Assembly (NCBI RefSeq): GCF_013466985.1 | Contig: NZ_CP059164.1 | Span: 62,001 to 126,000, forward strand | DNA from: Nocardioides ungokensis | Lineage (GTDB): Bacteria > Actinomycetota > Actinomycetes > Propionibacteriales > Nocardioidaceae | Direction: 5' to 3' | DNA: 64,000 nucleotides | Part shown: in pieces, positions 63,681 to 64,000 of the stretch | Layout: each line of letters starts with the position of its first letter | Position numbering within the stretch: the stretch's first letter is position 1 | Position numbers and translations under genes: made by a program | The notes under the pieces: model-generated | The model's database searches: none | Told to the model about the DNA's origin: nothing | Seen by the model: the letters and a program-made list of their open reading frames with translations, nothing else

Positions 63681-64000
63681 GTGTGGATCCTCGCCTCGGC
63701 TGCCCTCCTGATCGCCCTTGCCGCGCTGGTGTTCGCGGTGCTCGCGCTGCGCCGGCTCAGCCTCACCCGTCGCGCCTCGAGCGCCGAGGCGCTGCCCCAG
63801 GACGTCTACGGGCTGCGGCAGGAGGTGGCCGCGCTGCGGGCCGAGGCCCGCGACGCCCTGCGCCACCTCGCGGTGGTGCGCTACGACGCGTTCGGCGACA
63901 TGGGCGGCCACCTGTCCTGGTCGGTGGCGCTGCTCGACGACAGCGGCCACGGCGTCGTGCTCACGTCGATCCACGGCCGCAGCGACTCGCGGACCTACGC
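63681..64000 (+). CDS. DUF4446-family membrane protein, 5' part
   Basis: The first 106 residues before the window ends. One N-terminal membrane helix (WILASAALLIALAALVFAVL), a coiled-coil stretch (LRQEVAALRAEARDAL) and the DUF4446 core (VVRYDAFGDMGGHLSWSVAL, SSIHGRSDSRTYA-like end). Function unknown. The GTG lies seven bases after TAGGCT, suggesting a leaderless transcript. Confidence 0.82.
   Translation, partial: MWILASAALLIALAALVFAVLALRRLSLTRRASSAEALPQDVYGLRQEVAALRAEARDALRHLAVVRYDAFGDMGGHLSWSVALLDDSGHGVVLTSIHGRSDSRTY

Overview
The window is a high-GC, gene-dense actinobacterial chromosome segment. The gene order pheA then DUF4446, the DUF5926 SEC-C protein, the RecQ helicase fused to a phosphoribosyltransferase, the larB-larC pair and an Rv1264-like cyclase all point to Actinomycetia. 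A Nocardioides-like member of the Nocardioidaceae is my best guess, by inference only. I see no rRNA, tRNA, CRISPR array, phage or insertion sequence. It reads as ordinary chromosome carrying several catabolic modules.

Layout. (1) 1-12290 is a choline/glycine betaine module. It holds the tail of an IclR regulator, betaine aldehyde dehydrogenase, choline dehydrogenase, a betaine ABC importer (ATPase, a fused double permease and a binding lipoprotein), then a dimethylglycine/sarcosine-type dehydrogenase with its own electron transfer flavoprotein. The two operons share a perfect operator, GTTGCG-N5-CGCAAC, behind near-identical promoters. (2) 12450-18763 encodes secreted or lipid-anchored proteins: a duplicated beta-domain protein, an M15 peptidase and a glycosidase-like lipoprotein, with a quinone oxidoreductase among them. 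(3) 18797-25711 holds an M13 metallopeptidase, a two-component system, a putative ribbon-helix-helix protein with an operator at its start, and the RecQ-PRTase helicase. (4) 25830-31380 (minus strand) holds a polysaccharide-type glycosyltransferase and acyltransferase pair, a DHA2 transporter and a glutathione peroxidase. (5) 31470-34891 is a SNF2 ATPase plus SWIM-protein pair.

(6) 34910-44070 interleaves two systems. A CstR-like repressor, DUF302 protein and thioredoxin are divergent from a rhodanese, a persulfide dioxygenase and a TauE exporter, which together form a reactive-sulfur module. A TetR gene shares an 18-bp operator with a leucine-catabolism acyl-CoA carboxylase/HMG-CoA lyase operon 4 kb away. 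(7) 44067-47523 carries three tandem sulfotransferase-related genes, the middle one without the PAPS loop. (8) 47484-64000 is mixed: EcsC-like, Aat, twin lipoproteins, rhodanese, Fpg-like glycosylase, an AAA ATPase, GNAT, GDPD, DUF5926, MOSC, a cAMP cyclase with a cyclic-nucleotide-binding partner, arginine deiminase, GDT1, LarC/LarB, a VOC protein, prephenate dehydratase and DUF4446.

Two window-wide features colour the annotation. At least nine otherwise normal genes are broken by one- or two-base indels, usually in short C/G runs, so sequence error is the likely cause. Many starts sit 6-7 bases after a TAnnnT-type -10 box with no ribosome binding site, so leaderless transcripts are probably common. 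Several intergenic gaps also hold long, often nested, perfect or near-perfect palindromes.
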